The notes beneath the pieces are model-generated. The model was not told the origin of the DNA. It was given only the letters and a program-made list of their open reading frames with translations, and did not search any database. Both the position numbers and the translations under genes were made by a program. From Rhodoferax sp. (GTDB lineage Bacteria > Pseudomonadota > Gammaproteobacteria > Burkholderiales > Burkholderiaceae_C), in NCBI GenBank assembly GCA_030685025.1, contig JAUXWC010000330.1:1-52807 (forward strand): a DNA stretch of 52,807 nucleotides, given 5' to 3'. Of this stretch, positions 1 through 9,081 are shown piece after piece. Position 1 is the stretch's first letter; each line of letters opens with the position of its first letter.

Positions 1-1130
1 TCGTAGAAGTCGAACTGACTGGGCTGGTCGATTACCGCCTGGGTGTTGACTGCCGCGCCAAAACTCATGCCGCTGGCCGGAATGCCGCCAATCACGCCGG
101 GCTCGGCCGTCAGGGTCAGCAGGTCGATGATCTCTTCTTCGGCCGCGACGCTGGCCACGCCTTCTGGCATGCCAATGCCCAGATTGACCACCGCGTTGGG
201 GCGCAGTTCGAGTGCGGCGCGCCGCGCGATCACCTTGCGCTCACACAGGGGCATCACCGGCAGGCTGTCCATGGGCACGCGGATCTCGCCCGAGTAGGCG
301 GGGTTGTATTGCTCCGAGAAAGTTTGCATGTGGTGCGCCGGGTCGGTGGCCACCACCACCGCGTCCACCAGCACGCCCGGCACCTTGACCAGGCGCGGGT
401 GCAGGGTGCCCCGTTCGGCGATGCGCTCCACCTGGGCAATCACGATGCCGCCCGAATTGCGCGCCGCCATGGCAATCGCCAGCGCCTCCAGGGTTAGCGC
501 CTCGCGCTCCATGCTGAGGTTGCCATCCGGGTCGGCAGTGGTGGCGCGGATGATGCCCACCTTGATCGGGAATGCCTTGTAGAACAGGTAGGGCTTGCCG
601 TCGATCTCCATCAGGCGCACCAGCTCTTCGGTGGTGCGCGCGTTGATCTTGCCGCCGCCCAGGCGCGGGTCAACAAAGGTGTCCAGCCCGACGTGGGTCA
701 AGGTGCCAGGCTTGCCAGCGGCGATGTCGCGAAACAGGTGTGAGATCACCCCTTGTGGCAAGTTATAGGCTTCGATCAGGTTGTCCACGGCGAGTTTCTG
801 CAGCGCGGGCACCAGCCCCCAATGGCCACCCACCACCCGGCGCACCAGGCCGGCGTGACCAAAGTGGTTGAGTCCGCGCAACTTGCCGTCGCCTTGCCCG
901 GCGGCGTAGACCAGGGTCAGGTCGCGCGGCGCGCCGGTACCGGTTTCATCCTGCGCGGCCAGAAAACGTGCCTCCAGCGCGATCGCGATTTCTTCGGCAA
1001 AGCCGATGCCGACAAAACCGCCGGTGGCCACGGTGTCGCCGTCGTGGATCAGCCGCACCGCCTCGGCGGCGCTCACTACCTTGTTGTGCCGGGTGCCCCG
1101 GTTGTGCAGTTCGTTGAAATGGGTATGCAT
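1..1130 (-). CDS. Acyl-CoA:carboxylate CoA-transferase (propionate/acetoacetate type), C-terminus cut by window edge
   Basis: This enzyme would move CoA between an acyl-CoA and a free carboxylate in the cytoplasm. The visible 376 residues begin at an ATG at 1128-1130, with a GGAGA about 9 nt upstream, and run off the left edge without a stop. The N-terminal half has a glycine-rich segment (GGFVGIGF) typical of the AtoD-like domain. The second half holds [10 protein letters not shown], in which Glu ~343 aligns with the catalytic glutamate of YdiF/propionate CoA-transferase family enzymes. Both half-domains lie in one chain, as in the ~520-residue fused family, so roughly 140 residues should be missing. 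The gene is divergent from the tautomerase at 1238. The substrate cannot be told from sequence. Confidence 0.85.
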   Translation of the reverse strand, partial: MHTHFNELHNRGTRHNKVVSAAEAVRLIHDGDTVATGGFVGIGFAEEIAIALEARFLAAQDETGTGAPRDLTLVYAAGQGDGKLRGLNHFGHAGLVRRVVGGHWGLVPALQKLAVDNLIEAYNLPQGVISHLFRDIAAGKPGTLTHVGLDTFVDPRLGGGKINARTTEELVRLMEIDGKPYLFYKAFPIKVGIIRATTADPDGNLSMEREALTLEALAIAMAARNSGGIVIAQVERIAERGTLHPRLVKVPGVLVDAVVVATDPAHHMQTFSEQYNPAYSGEIRVPMDSLPVMPLCERKVIARRAALELRPNAVVNLGIGMPEGVASVAAEEEIIDLLTLTAEPGVIGGIPASGMSFGAAVNTQAVIDQPSQFDFY

Positions 1131-1194
1131 GGCCGAGCGTCTCCAGCAAGAGCTTTTATGATGCTAGGCATTGTCCACCAGTCAAAACCTTTGC

Positions 1195-1230
1195 GGGACA
1201 GACCTTCAGCTCTGTCCCCAACTGATCAGG
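1195..1230 (+). repeat. Hairpin repeat family, copy 1
   Basis: An 8-bp perfect inverted repeat, GGGACAGA (1195-1202) and TCTGTCCC (1211-1218), is followed by the shared tail CAACTGATCAGG (1219-1230). The same tail and stem layout recur at 2640, 2695, 22722, 22779 and 24240. The AGG of the tail plus the next bases (AGGAAAC) is the best ribosome-binding site for the tautomerase start at 1238. Confidence 0.75.
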
Positions 1231-1237
1231 AAACACC

Positions 1238-1429
1238 ATGCCCACCTACCACGTCGAGATGCTTGAAGGCCGCACCCTGGAGCAAAAGAAGAAACTGGTC
1301 GAAGCCATCACCCGCGTCAGCGTCGAAGTGCTGGGCGGCTCGCCCGAGTCGGTGGACGTGCTGATTGTCGACGTCAAACGCGAGAACTGGGCCACCGGGG
1401 GCAAGTTGTGGACCGAGCCGCACGCCTGA
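1238..1429 (+). CDS. 4-oxalocrotonate tautomerase-family protein
   Basis: A 63-residue tautomerase of the 4-OT/MIF superfamily. The start MPTYHVEML leaves Pro at position 2, which becomes the N-terminal catalytic base after Met removal. The length matches the ~62-residue 4-OT subunit, which assembles as a hexamer. The central segment (KKKLVEAITRV) fits the family's helix. The AGGAAAC eight bases before the ATG probably serves as the ribosome-binding site and lies at the end of a dispersed hairpin repeat. The gene is divergent from the CoA-transferase, with no catechol meta-cleavage genes nearby, so the physiological substrate is unknown. Confidence 0.9.
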   Translation: MPTYHVEMLEGRTLEQKKKLVEAITRVSVEVLGGSPESVDVLIVDVKRENWATGGKLWTEPHA

Positions 1430-1470
1430 AAAACAAGCAGTTGACGCATGCATCGCAGTAAACTCGAGCG

Positions 1471-2304
1471 ATGTGCCAACTGCTCGGAATGAACAGCCTG
1501 TTGCCGGCAAGCCTGACCCTGAGCTTCAGCGGTTTCTCGCAGCGCGGCGGTTGCACCGACCACCACAGCGACGGCTGGGGCATTGCCTTTTTTGAGAGTG
1601 ATGGCGACCGCCCCGCCAAGGCGGCGCGCTACTTTGTTGACAAAGAGAGCGCCGCCACCTCGCCGATTGCGGCCATGCTGCGCAGCTACCCGATCAAGAG
1701 CCACAACGTGGTGGCCCATGTGCGCCGCGCCACGGTGGGCGAAGTGTCGCTGGAGAACTGCCACCCCTTTGTGCGCGAGTTGTGGGGTCGTTACTGGGTG
1801 TTTGCCCACAACGGCGACCTGAAGAACTACGCGCCGACCCTGCATGGCAGTTTCCGCCCGGTGGGCACCACCGACAGCGAACTGGCCTTTTGCTGGCTGC
1901 TACAGGAGTTGGCCAAGTCACACGCGGGTGTGCCGAGTGTGCAAGAGCTCACCTGCACTCTCAAGGAACTGGTGCCGCAAATCGCCAAGTTTGGCACCTT
2001 CAATTTCCTGATGAGCAATGGTCAGGCCTTGTGGGCACACGCCTCGACCAAGCTGGTTTACGTGTTGCGCCAGCACCCTTTTTCGGAAGTGCACCTCAAG
2101 GACGACGACGTCAAGGTGGATCTGGCTGACCTCAACGGCCCCGAGGATCGACTCGCCATCGTTGTAACGGAGCCCCTCACCACCAACGAGGATTGGGTGG
2201 CCATGGTGCCCGGTGAACTCAAAGTGTTTGTCGATGGCAAGGTGGCCGATTGCGGAGGCTATTTGCCGGTGATAGCGTCGGTTACGGTAGCAGTCCCGGT
2301 GTAA
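1471..2304 (+). CDS. Class II glutamine amidotransferase (YafJ-like)
   Basis: A stand-alone glutaminase domain of 277 residues. Cys2 directly follows the initiator Met (MCQLLGMN), as required for an Ntn-type nucleophile exposed by Met removal. The segment with HHSDGWG near residues 31-37 and AHVRRATVG near residues 83-91 match the Gat_4/YafJ family. There is no synthase domain, as is usual for YafJ proteins, so the amide acceptor is not known. It lies 41 bp after the tautomerase on the same strand and could be cotranscribed with it. Cytoplasmic; function inferred from family only. Confidence 0.88.
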   Translation: MCQLLGMNSLLPASLTLSFSGFSQRGGCTDHHSDGWGIAFFESDGDRPAKAARYFVDKESAATSPIAAMLRSYPIKSHNVVAHVRRATVGEVSLENCHPFVRELWGRYWVFAHNGDLKNYAPTLHGSFRPVGTTDSELAFCWLLQELAKSHAGVPSVQELTCTLKELVPQIAKFGTFNFLMSNGQALWAHASTKLVYVLRQHPFSEVHLKDDDVKVDLADLNGPEDRLAIVVTEPLTTNEDWVAMVPGELKVFVDGKVADCGGYLPVIASVTVAVPV

Positions 2305-2352
2305 CTCGGCTCGGAGTGCGCTCGCCACTGGCGGCGAAGGGGCGAGTTGGCC

Positions 2353-2616
2353 TCATACGGCACCCAAGTTCGCGAGTCTTTGCAGGGCGGCGCCTTGGTA
2401 GGGGCTGCCTTCGCCCAATTGGGCGCTCAGGTCAAACACACGCGGTGGGTCGGCCAGGGTGTAGCAATCGGCATCGATGGACAGTGTCATGTCCATTGGA
2501 ATCGCCTCCACCTGCGCCATGCCCAGCACCGACACGCTGCCCACCACCACATAGTCGCGGTGGCCGCAGAGCTGGTGCGCTGCCGTCAACAGCCGCATCA
2601 GGGTGTTTACATTCAC
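2353..2616 (-). pseudogene. Truncated nucleotidyltransferase-like protein (3' part missing)
   Basis: The 87-residue reading frame (GTG start at 2614-2616) begins with a segment containing LLTAAHQLCGH and VVGSVSVLGM, then MDMTLSIDADCY. From memory of Burkholderiales proteins this resembles the start of an AbiEii-like or DUF6036-like nucleotidyltransferase of about 190 residues that is encoded beside a Phd-type antitoxin. The family resemblance stops near SPYQ, and the remaining ~20 residues look unrelated, so the gene appears to have lost more than half its length. The upstream antitoxin-like gene on the same strand is also damaged. Assignment is by recollected similarity and remains tentative; a genuine small protein is the alternative. 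Confidence 0.5.
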
Positions 2617-2639
2617 GGCGGTTCAACCTGAGACATTGC

Positions 2640-2684
2640 GGGGCAGACCGGAGCGCAGCGACGCTCTGTCCTCAACTGATCAGG
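2640..2684 (+). repeat. Hairpin repeat family, copy 2
   Basis: GGGGCAGA (2640-2647) and TCTGTCCT (2665-2672) form a stem with G·T wobbles, followed by the conserved tail CAACTGATCAGG (2673-2684). The loop holds GCGCAGCGACG, which also occurs in the copies at 22.7 and 24.2 kb. It sits just upstream of the truncated nucleotidyltransferase gene. Confidence 0.7.
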
Positions 2685-3187
2685 GGTGTTTTGCGGGACA
2701 GACCTTTGCTTCCGTCCTCAACCGATTGTCGGATGTTGGGTCCCATGGCGGCAGCGGCAAAGGGCGAGTTTTGCCGCATGGCGGGCCCCCAGCCCTCAGC
2801 GTCACCACACATCAGCGGCGCGAGCTGCTGTAGTGGCAGGGCCAGCCAGGCTTGCCAGCGGTCAATGTAGTCGGCACTGCACAGGCCTTCATTGGCCCAG
2901 CGCGCCACCACGGTACGCGCGGCTTTCAATTAGCGGGCTTGCTGCGCGGGTGTGGCACACAGCAAGGTTATGGCCAACTGCTGGTGGCGCATCAGGCGCT
3001 GCTGTTCACGTTGTTGTTGTTCCGCCCGGGCTTGCAGCCGTGGGTTGGACAGGGCCTGCACCGCCGCGGGCAGCATGACCACTGCCACGGTTTTGTTGTG
3101 CCGTGCAATGGCCACCGGGCTGTGTGCCAGTTGACTCAACAGAGCGCCAAAGTTTTGTTTGGCTTGCGAGGCGGTAATGGTCTGCAT
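2672..3187 (-). pseudogene. Phd/YefM-type antitoxin with in-frame stop and remnant C-terminal extension
   Basis: The first 85 residues (ATG at 3185-3187) are a Phd/YefM-type antitoxin: MQTITASQAKQNFGALLSQL is the classic DNA-binding N-terminus. A TAA at 2930-2932 ends this frame. The same frame continues with no further stop through a protein-like stretch containing ARWANEGLCSADY, WQAWLALPL and GWGPAMRQNSPF. I recall such a C-terminal extension in related Burkholderiales antitoxins, so the TAA may replace a sense codon. The frame finally runs into a hairpin repeat (2695-2727), which supplies its last ~20 codons. The 85-residue product alone could still fold as an ordinary Phd antitoxin, so the pseudogene call is inferred. 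Confidence 0.5.
2695..2727 (+). repeat. Hairpin repeat family, copy 3 (decayed)
   Basis: TTGCGGGACAGACC is followed by TCCGTCCT (2711-2718) and CAACCGATT. The stem has two mismatched or wobble positions compared with copy 1, and the tail is shortened. It lies 10 bp from copy 2 in the same orientation. Confidence 0.6.
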
Positions 3188-3253
3188 GGATCAATTTTAG
3201 ACAAAATTCTTTGGAACAGGGGCGGCGCCCCGTTTCCGGTGCATGCTGAAAAC

Positions 3254-6200
3254 TCAGGCCACTTCGGTCGCCGTCACCACCGGTGCCGGGGTTGCCGTGG
3301 TGCCGCCAAACCTGCGCCGCCACCAGCGTGGCAGGTTGTCCAGGTAGGTGTAGAGCACCGGCACCACCACCAGCGTCAGCAGGGTGGAGGTGATCAAGCC
3401 GCCTATGACCGCCCGGCCCATGGGAGCCTGCATCTCGCCGCCGTCACCCGCGCCGATGGCCATCGGCAGCATGCCAAAGATCATGGCCAGCGTGGTCATG
3501 ATGATCGGGCGCAGGCGCACCTGGCCGGCTTGCAGCACGGCATCGAACTGGTTCAAACCGGCGGCTTGCCCGTGGTTGGCAAAGTCCACCAGCAAAATGG
3601 CGTTCTTCACCACCAGGCCCATCAGCATGATGAAGCCGATGATGGAGAACAGGTTGAGCGTGGAGCCGGTGACGATCAAGGCCAGCATCACCCCCACCAG
3701 TGTGAAAGGCAGCGAGGCCATGATGGCAACTGGCTGCAGAAAGCTGCCGAACTGCGAGGCCAGGATGAAGTAGATGAACACCACCGCCAGCACCAGCGCG
3801 GTGATGGCGGCGGCGCCGGCTTCTTCGTTCTGTTCGGCCTCGCCCTTGATGTCGAATCGGTAGCCGCTGGGCAGCTCAATGGCCTGCACCACTTTCTTCA
3901 CTTCCTTGGCCACGTCGCCACTGGGGCGGCCTTCAACATTGGCGTAAATACCCACCCGGCGCTGCAGGTTCTGGCGTTTGATGACTTGCGGGCTGGTGGA
4001 GGGCACAAACTCCACCACCTGGCGCAGCGGTACCATGACCGGTGCGCCACTGGCGTCCAGGCGACCGGTGGACACATGCAGATCACCCAGGTCCGACAGC
4101 TTCTGGCGGCCCGACTGGGGCAACTGCACGTTGACCTCGTAGTTTTGCCCGTCCGGCGCCAGCCAGCTCCCCACCTGGTCGCCGTTGACGAACGGACGCA
4201 GCACCGCGCCGACCCGCTCCACCGACAAGCCCAGGTCGCTGGCCACCGCCGGGTTGACCTTGATGATGACCGCCGGGTTGGCCGCCTGCAGGCTGTGCTC
4301 CAGATCCACGATGCCCTTGACCGTGCCGATCTGCTTCATGATGCCGTCGAGCAGCTTGGGCAGGTCCTCCGAGGCGGGGCCGATCAGGTTGATCCAGATC
4401 GGCCGGTTGAAGCCAACCGTCAGCTCAATGCCGGGAATGCGCTTGAGGCGCTCGCGCACCGCTTCTTCCACTTGCTTCTGGGGTTTGCGGTGGCTGATGC
4501 GCTTGTCGGTGAGCTTGATGATGAGCTGGCTCTCGTTGCGGCTGCCGCTGCCCACGGTGGCGCTGATGAGTTCGATTTCCGGGAAGTCGCGGATGGCTTC
4601 CTCCACCTGTTTGATCTTCTCGTCGGCGTAGGGCAGGCTGGTGCCAACGGGGGTCTTGATGCGCAGGGAGAACACACCTTCGTCGGCCCTGGGCATGAAC
4701 TCGCCACCGACCAGCGGGACCAGCATGATGCTGCCGACAAACACCGCGCCAGCCAGCGCCAGGGTGGTCTTGCGCCAGGCCAGCGTGCGGCGCATCAGGC
4801 GCTCATAGACGGCGTGCAGCCACTCCACCCGGTGTTCGATGGCATCCATCAGGCGCCCCAGCCAAGGTACTTTGGAAAAGCGTGTCTCAACCGGGTCTTT
4901 CCAGACCGACGACAGCATCGGGTCGAGCGTGAAGCTGACGAACAAGGACACCAGCACCGCCACCGTCACGGTGATGCCAAACTGAAAAAAGATCTTGCCG
5001 ATGATGCCGGTCATGAACGCCACCGGAATAAACACCGCGCAAATCGCCAGCGTGGTGGCCAGCACCGCCAGGCCGATTTCCTCGGTGCCTTCCCGCGCGG
5101 CGCTCAGGTGGTCCTTGCCCATGGCGACGTGGCGCACGATGTTCTCGCGCACCACGATGGCGTCGTCAATCAACAAGCCGATGCACAGCGACAGCGCCAT
5201 CAGAGTCACACCGTTGATGGTGAAGCCAAACGCATACATGGCGATGAAGGTCGACAACACCGAAATCGGCAGCGTCACACCGGTAATGATGGTGCTGCGC
5301 CAGGAGTGCAGGAACAAAAAGACGATCAGGATGGTGAGCGCACCGCCTTCCAGAATAGTCTTCTTGACGTTGCTCAGTGCCTCCTTCACATAGGTGGCGT
5401 TCTCCGAGATCGAGCGGATCTCCACGTCCGGCGGCAGTTCCTTGCGCAGTTTGGCGATGGTCTTGGCCACCTCGTCACCTACCGCCACCAGGTTGGCGTC
5501 CTGGGTCTTGAAGATGTTGAGTGTCAGGGCCGGTTGGCCGTTGACGCGCCCAATGCTTTGCTCTTCACGCTCGCCGTCGCTCACGCTGGCGACTTGCTCC
5601 AGCAGCACCGGTGCATCCGCGCGCCGCGCCACGATGATTTTGCGAAACGCCTCCACACTTTTGAGCTTGCCTTCCACCCGCACCATTTGTTCTTCCTGCT
5701 GGGTACGCAGGGTGCCGGCGGGCAGGTCCTGGTTGACTTCGCGGATGGCCCGTATCACCTCGTCCACCCCCACCTTGTAGGCCAGCATCTGGCTCGGTTT
5801 GAGCTGGATCTGCACTTGGCGCTGCACCGCGCCACCCAGGTTCACCAGCCCGACACCCGCAACACCTTGAATGCGTTTAACGATTTGCTGATCGGCGAAG
5901 GTGCTGAGCTCGCGCAGACTGCGGGTCTTGGACAGAATCGCAAAGGTGGAGGTGGGCGCCGCATCGTCGAACTGGCCGCGCACGATCAATGGGTCTTTGA
6001 CGTCGCGCGGGAAGCCGGGGCGTATTTGCGCGATCTTGTCGCGCACGTCCTGCACCGCTTTGTCCATTTTGGTCGACAGCTCAAACTCCACCCACAGCTC
6101 GGCGCGCCCTTCAAAACTATTGGTGATGATGTTGCGCACGCCGGTAATGGTGTTGACCGCTTCCTCCAGCGGCTTCATCAGGTCGGCCTCCACCTGCTCG

Positions 6201-6367
6201 GGCGAGGCGCCGGGGTAACGCACCTGCATCCACACGCCGGGGATTTGTACATCGGGCATTTGCTCGACGCCCAGGCGCGAGTAAGAAATGATGCCCAACA
6301 GCATCAGTGCCAACATGACCATGGTGGCAAAGACGGGTTGGTTGATGCTGGTTCGGGTGATCCACAT
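3254..6367 (-). CDS. RND-family efflux permease (HAE1 type)
   Basis: An inner-membrane proton/drug antiporter subunit of 1037 residues, the normal AcrB/MdtB-class length. It begins MWITRTSINQPVFATMV, the usual short cytoplasmic start before TM1. Two periplasmic loops alternate with two blocks of membrane segments. GLLIDDAIVVREN near residue 400 is the TM4 motif whose two Asp residues carry protons. The second half repeats the pattern (LMGLVVKNAILLVDFAN). It lies 27 bp downstream of its periplasmic adaptor gene on the same strand, clearly an operon. No outer-membrane TolC-like gene is in the window, so the pump presumably borrows one. Substrates are unknown. Confidence 0.95.
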   Translation of the reverse strand: MWITRTSINQPVFATMVMLALMLLGIISYSRLGVEQMPDVQIPGVWMQVRYPGASPEQVEADLMKPLEEAVNTITGVRNIITNSFEGRAELWVEFELSTKMDKAVQDVRDKIAQIRPGFPRDVKDPLIVRGQFDDAAPTSTFAILSKTRSLRELSTFADQQIVKRIQGVAGVGLVNLGGAVQRQVQIQLKPSQMLAYKVGVDEVIRAIREVNQDLPAGTLRTQQEEQMVRVEGKLKSVEAFRKIIVARRADAPVLLEQVASVSDGEREEQSIGRVNGQPALTLNIFKTQDANLVAVGDEVAKTIAKLRKELPPDVEIRSISENATYVKEALSNVKKTILEGGALTILIVFLFLHSWRSTIITGVTLPISVLSTFIAMYAFGFTINGVTLMALSLCIGLLIDDAIVVRENIVRHVAMGKDHLSAAREGTEEIGLAVLATTLAICAVFIPVAFMTGIIGKIFFQFGITVTVAVLVSLFVSFTLDPMLSSVWKDPVETRFSKVPWLGRLMDAIEHRVEWLHAVYERLMRRTLAWRKTTLALAGAVFVGSIMLVPLVGGEFMPRADEGVFSLRIKTPVGTSLPYADEKIKQVEEAIRDFPEIELISATVGSGSRNESQLIIKLTDKRISHRKPQKQVEEAVRERLKRIPGIELTVGFNRPIWINLIGPASEDLPKLLDGIMKQIGTVKGIVDLEHSLQAANPAVIIKVNPAVASDLGLSVERVGAVLRPFVNGDQVGSWLAPDGQNYEVNVQLPQSGRQKLSDLGDLHVSTGRLDASGAPVMVPLRQVVEFVPSTSPQVIKRQNLQRRVGIYANVEGRPSGDVAKEVKKVVQAIELPSGYRFDIKGEAEQNEEAGAAAITALVLAVVFIYFILASQFGSFLQPVAIMASLPFTLVGVMLALIVTGSTLNLFSIIGFIMLMGLVVKNAILLVDFANHGQAAGLNQFDAVLQAGQVRLRPIIMTTLAMIFGMLPMAIGAGDGGEMQAPMGRAVIGGLITSTLLTLVVVPVLYTYLDNLPRWWRRRFGGTTATPAPVVTATEVA

Positions 6368-6394
6368 GGCGCTCTCCGGTTTGAGGACGGGCCA

Positions 6395-7612
6395 TCAACC
6401 CTGCACGGGCGGCGCTGTCTTGGGCGGTGCGCTTCGCAGCACCGCTGGCGCGCCGGCCTTCAGGCCGGTCATGCGGATGCGCACTACCGGCACCCCCTCG
6501 GCGATGCCGCTGGTCACCGCCACCATGCCGGTGGCTTCGTCGCGCTGGCCCAGGCTGACCGCGCGCTTTACCACCTTGCCGTCTTCCACGGTGTAGGCAT
6601 AGGATTGCCCGGCTTCTTCGAACACCGCCGCCAGCGGCATGGCTGGCACCTGGCTGGCCTTGGCCAAAGTCACCGCGCCTTCGGCAAACATGCCGCCGCG
6701 CAGCGCGCCATCCGGGTTGGGCACCGAGACAAACACCTTGATGGCGCGTGAACCCGCCTCGGCCACCGGGTTGATGCGCTCGACCCGGCCTATGAAAGCC
6801 CGCGCGCCAAACCCATCGACCCTGAACTGCACCGGTTGCCCGTGCGCAATGGCGGCCACCTCGGAGGCCGGTACTGTGGCCTCCAACTCCATGCGGGTGA
6901 GGTCCACCACCGACAAAATGGGCGCCTCCGGCGACACCCGCTCCCCGCCGTTGACAAAGCGCTTGGCCACGGTGCCGGAGATCGGGGCGCGCACCATGGC
7001 GTCGTCAATCGCCTTCTTGGCCAGCTTGACCTGCGCGTCGGCCCAGCGCACGGCGGCCTCGTTGGCCTGTTGCGTGCTGGTCAACTGATCGAAAGCGTTT
7101 TGAGAGATGAAATTCTGTTTGAGCAGGGTCTGGTTGGTCTCGCGGTTGCGCTCGGCAATCGCCAGGCGGGCGCGCCGCTCGGCCTGGTCAGCCTGCGCCG
7201 CCTCCAGGCGTGAGCTGGCGTCGGTGGTGTCGATCTCGGCCACCACCGCGCCTTGTTGGACCGTTTCGCCCTCGCGCACCAGTACCCGGTGCACCGCGCC
7301 GGAAACCGTTGACTTGAGCACCGCCTGGCTCAGCGGCATCAAGGTGCCCGACACCTGAATGGCACGCGCCAAGGCCTGGGTTTTGACGCGAAAGATGTCG
7401 CCTTCGGCGAACTCAAGCGGTGCTGGCGTGGCCGCCGTGGCGTTGCCAGGTGTCGGCTTGGCGGCCTTGGCATCCTTGTTGCCTGACCCGAGCGTGGCCA
7501 AGGCCGTTGCGCCCAGAGCCAACATCAAGATCGCGCCGCCGATCCACAAGGTGGAGCGGCGTTTGAGAACGGTCGGTTTGGCAAAGGCTTGGAGTGGGGA
7601 CATAAGAATCAT
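6395..7612 (-). CDS. RND efflux periplasmic adaptor (membrane fusion protein)
   Basis: A 405-residue HlyD/AcrA-class adaptor linking the adjacent RND permease to an outer-membrane channel. A single membrane anchor (ILMLALGATALATL, about residues 28-42) leads into a low-complexity linker. A lipoyl half-motif follows (VREGETVQQGAVVAEID), then an alpha-helical hairpin rich in QA/ER repeats, the second lipoyl half (MVRAPISGTVAKRFVNGG), and a beta-barrel with a membrane-proximal domain. The ATG at 7610-7612 is used; a second in-frame ATG at 7601-7603 is equally possible, as neither has a strong ribosome-binding site. First gene of the efflux operon. Confidence 0.93.
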   Translation of the reverse strand: MILMSPLQAFAKPTVLKRRSTLWIGGAILMLALGATALATLGSGNKDAKAAKPTPGNATAATPAPLEFAEGDIFRVKTQALARAIQVSGTLMPLSQAVLKSTVSGAVHRVLVREGETVQQGAVVAEIDTTDASSRLEAAQADQAERRARLAIAERNRETNQTLLKQNFISQNAFDQLTSTQQANEAAVRWADAQVKLAKKAIDDAMVRAPISGTVAKRFVNGGERVSPEAPILSVVDLTRMELEATVPASEVAAIAHGQPVQFRVDGFGARAFIGRVERINPVAEAGSRAIKVFVSVPNPDGALRGGMFAEGAVTLAKASQVPAMPLAAVFEEAGQSYAYTVEDGKVVKRAVSLGQRDEATGMVAVTSGIAEGVPVVRIRMTGLKAGAPAVLRSAPPKTAPPVQG

Positions 7613-7930
7613 GGTGTTGCGGCGGGTGTCGGACAGCTCAAGGCGCTGCTGCCAGCGCGGGTTCCTGGATCGTTGGCGTTCGGATGGACTTCTGCCAAGG
7701 CCGGGCCATCAGTGCGTCGAGGACCGCGCTGAAGGTCGGCCCCGTCAGGCTTCAAGCCTGCCAAGAGCTTATCGTCCAACCCGCCGCTTCGCTGGCCCGA
7801 TGTGACGAAACGCCGAAATCGAAGGATGAACCGGACGATGGCGGAGCCGGTTGCGCCGCCGATTGTGCACCCAGCGCTGCGTGCTCGCCTCGCCTGACTC
7901 GGCTTGGCCCTGCCACGAACGTGGGCGCCC
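7613..7930. other. Noncoding interval between the efflux operon and gshB
   Basis: About 318 bp lie between the adaptor start and the gshB stop, both on the minus strand. The open frames here have no recognisable protein features and look like by-products of high GC. It should contain the efflux operon promoter, but I could not pick a convincing -35/-10 pair, and no regulator gene or terminator-like hairpin with a T-run was seen. Confidence 0.5.
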
Positions 7931-8899
7931 TCAGGCAGCGGCAGCGGCTGGGGCTTGGCCCATGGCTTGCTCCAGTGCGTCAACAAACATGGCGGCAACG
8001 TCAAAGCCGGTCTGGTCGGCAATTTCCTGAAAACAGGTGGGGCTGGTGACGTTGATTTCGGTGAGCGAATCGCCAATCACGTCCAGGCCGACCAACAGCA
8101 GGCCGCGGGCCTGCAGGATCGGACCCAGTGTCTCGGCGATCTCGCGGTCGCGCGCACTCAGTGCGCGCGCCACGCCTTTGCCACCGGCCGCCAGGTTGCC
8201 ACGCACCTCGCTGCCCTGCGGAATGCGGGCCAGGCAATAGGGTACTGGTTTGCCGCCAATCACCAACACGCGCTTGTCGCCGTCGACGATTTCGGGCAGG
8301 AATTTCTGCACCATCAGGCTTTGCGCGCCATGGCGATTGAGCGTCTCGGTGATGGAGCCCAGGTTCAGGCCGTCCGGCCCAACCCGGAAAATGCCCATGC
8401 CACCCATGCCGTCCAAAGGTTTCAAGATGATGTCGCCGTGCTCGGCATGGAAGCGTTTGATGTCCGCCTCGTCCCGCGTCACCAGGGTCGGCCCGATGAA
8501 CTGCGGGAACTCCATGATCGCCAGTTTTTCCGGATGGTCGCGCAGCGCGCCGGGCTTGTTGAACACCCGTGCGCCTTCTCGCTCGGCCTGCTGCAGCAAG
8601 TGCGTGGCGTAGAAGTATTCGCTGTCGAACGGCGGGTCCTTGCGCATCAGGATGGCGTCGAAGTCCCTTAGCGCCACGGCGCGTTCCTGGCGGACCGCGA
8701 ACCAGTCCTGGGTCTGCCCGGTGAGTGCGATGTCCCGCACATGCGCTGTTACGGATGCGCCGCGTTGCCACATCACGTCCTGCGGCTCGCAGCTTGACAA
8801 GACGTGCCCGCGTCGGTGCGCCTCGCGCATCATCGCAAAGGTGGTGTCCTTGTAAATCTTGAACGAGGAAAGTGGATCGGCAACAAAAAGGATGTTCAT
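7931..8899 (-). CDS. gshB: Glutathione synthetase
   Basis: ATP-dependent ligation of gamma-glutamylcysteine and glycine, the last step of glutathione synthesis, in the cytoplasm. The 322-residue length fits the bacterial GshB family (about 315). The start MNILFVADPLSSFKIYKD is the family's pre-ATP-grasp N-terminus. DGMGGMGIFRV lies in the ATP-grasp glycine-rich loop, and the end segment LTEINVTSPTCFQEI holds the Mg-binding residues. The C-terminus ends in a short Ala-rich tail. No gshA gene is in the window; the nearest neighbours are a TonB-dependent receptor and the efflux operon on the same strand. Confidence 0.97.
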   Translation of the reverse strand: MNILFVADPLSSFKIYKDTTFAMMREAHRRGHVLSSCEPQDVMWQRGASVTAHVRDIALTGQTQDWFAVRQERAVALRDFDAILMRKDPPFDSEYFYATHLLQQAEREGARVFNKPGALRDHPEKLAIMEFPQFIGPTLVTRDEADIKRFHAEHGDIILKPLDGMGGMGIFRVGPDGLNLGSITETLNRHGAQSLMVQKFLPEIVDGDKRVLVIGGKPVPYCLARIPQGSEVRGNLAAGGKGVARALSARDREIAETLGPILQARGLLLVGLDVIGDSLTEINVTSPTCFQEIADQTGFDVAAMFVDALEQAMGQAPAAAAA

Positions 8900-9081
8900 G
8901 GTGTGAGTGTCTTAGCCGCGCAGCTTAGGCCGGTGGCGATACTGTTGCACAAAAAGGGTCACGGCGCCCGCAAGTGCGCCCACAATGCGGCAGGACTCAG
9001 GTCTTTGAAAATACGCATGACGACGATTGTGGCATCGCACCAGCTTAGTCGTTCGGGGCACGCCTGGCGTGTTCCACGCTG

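Noticed and set aside
3210-3235. GGGGCGGCGCCCC hairpin between the antitoxin-like gene and the RND permease stop
   Set aside because: It is a perfect palindrome, but no T-run follows on the minus strand, where the efflux transcript ends. Not called a terminator.
2852-6751. Very long open frame (about 1299 codons) on the plus strand across the efflux operon
   Set aside because: It is antisense to a clear RND permease and adaptor. The translation is rich in His, Arg and Gln with no domain, typical of GC-rich antisense frames.
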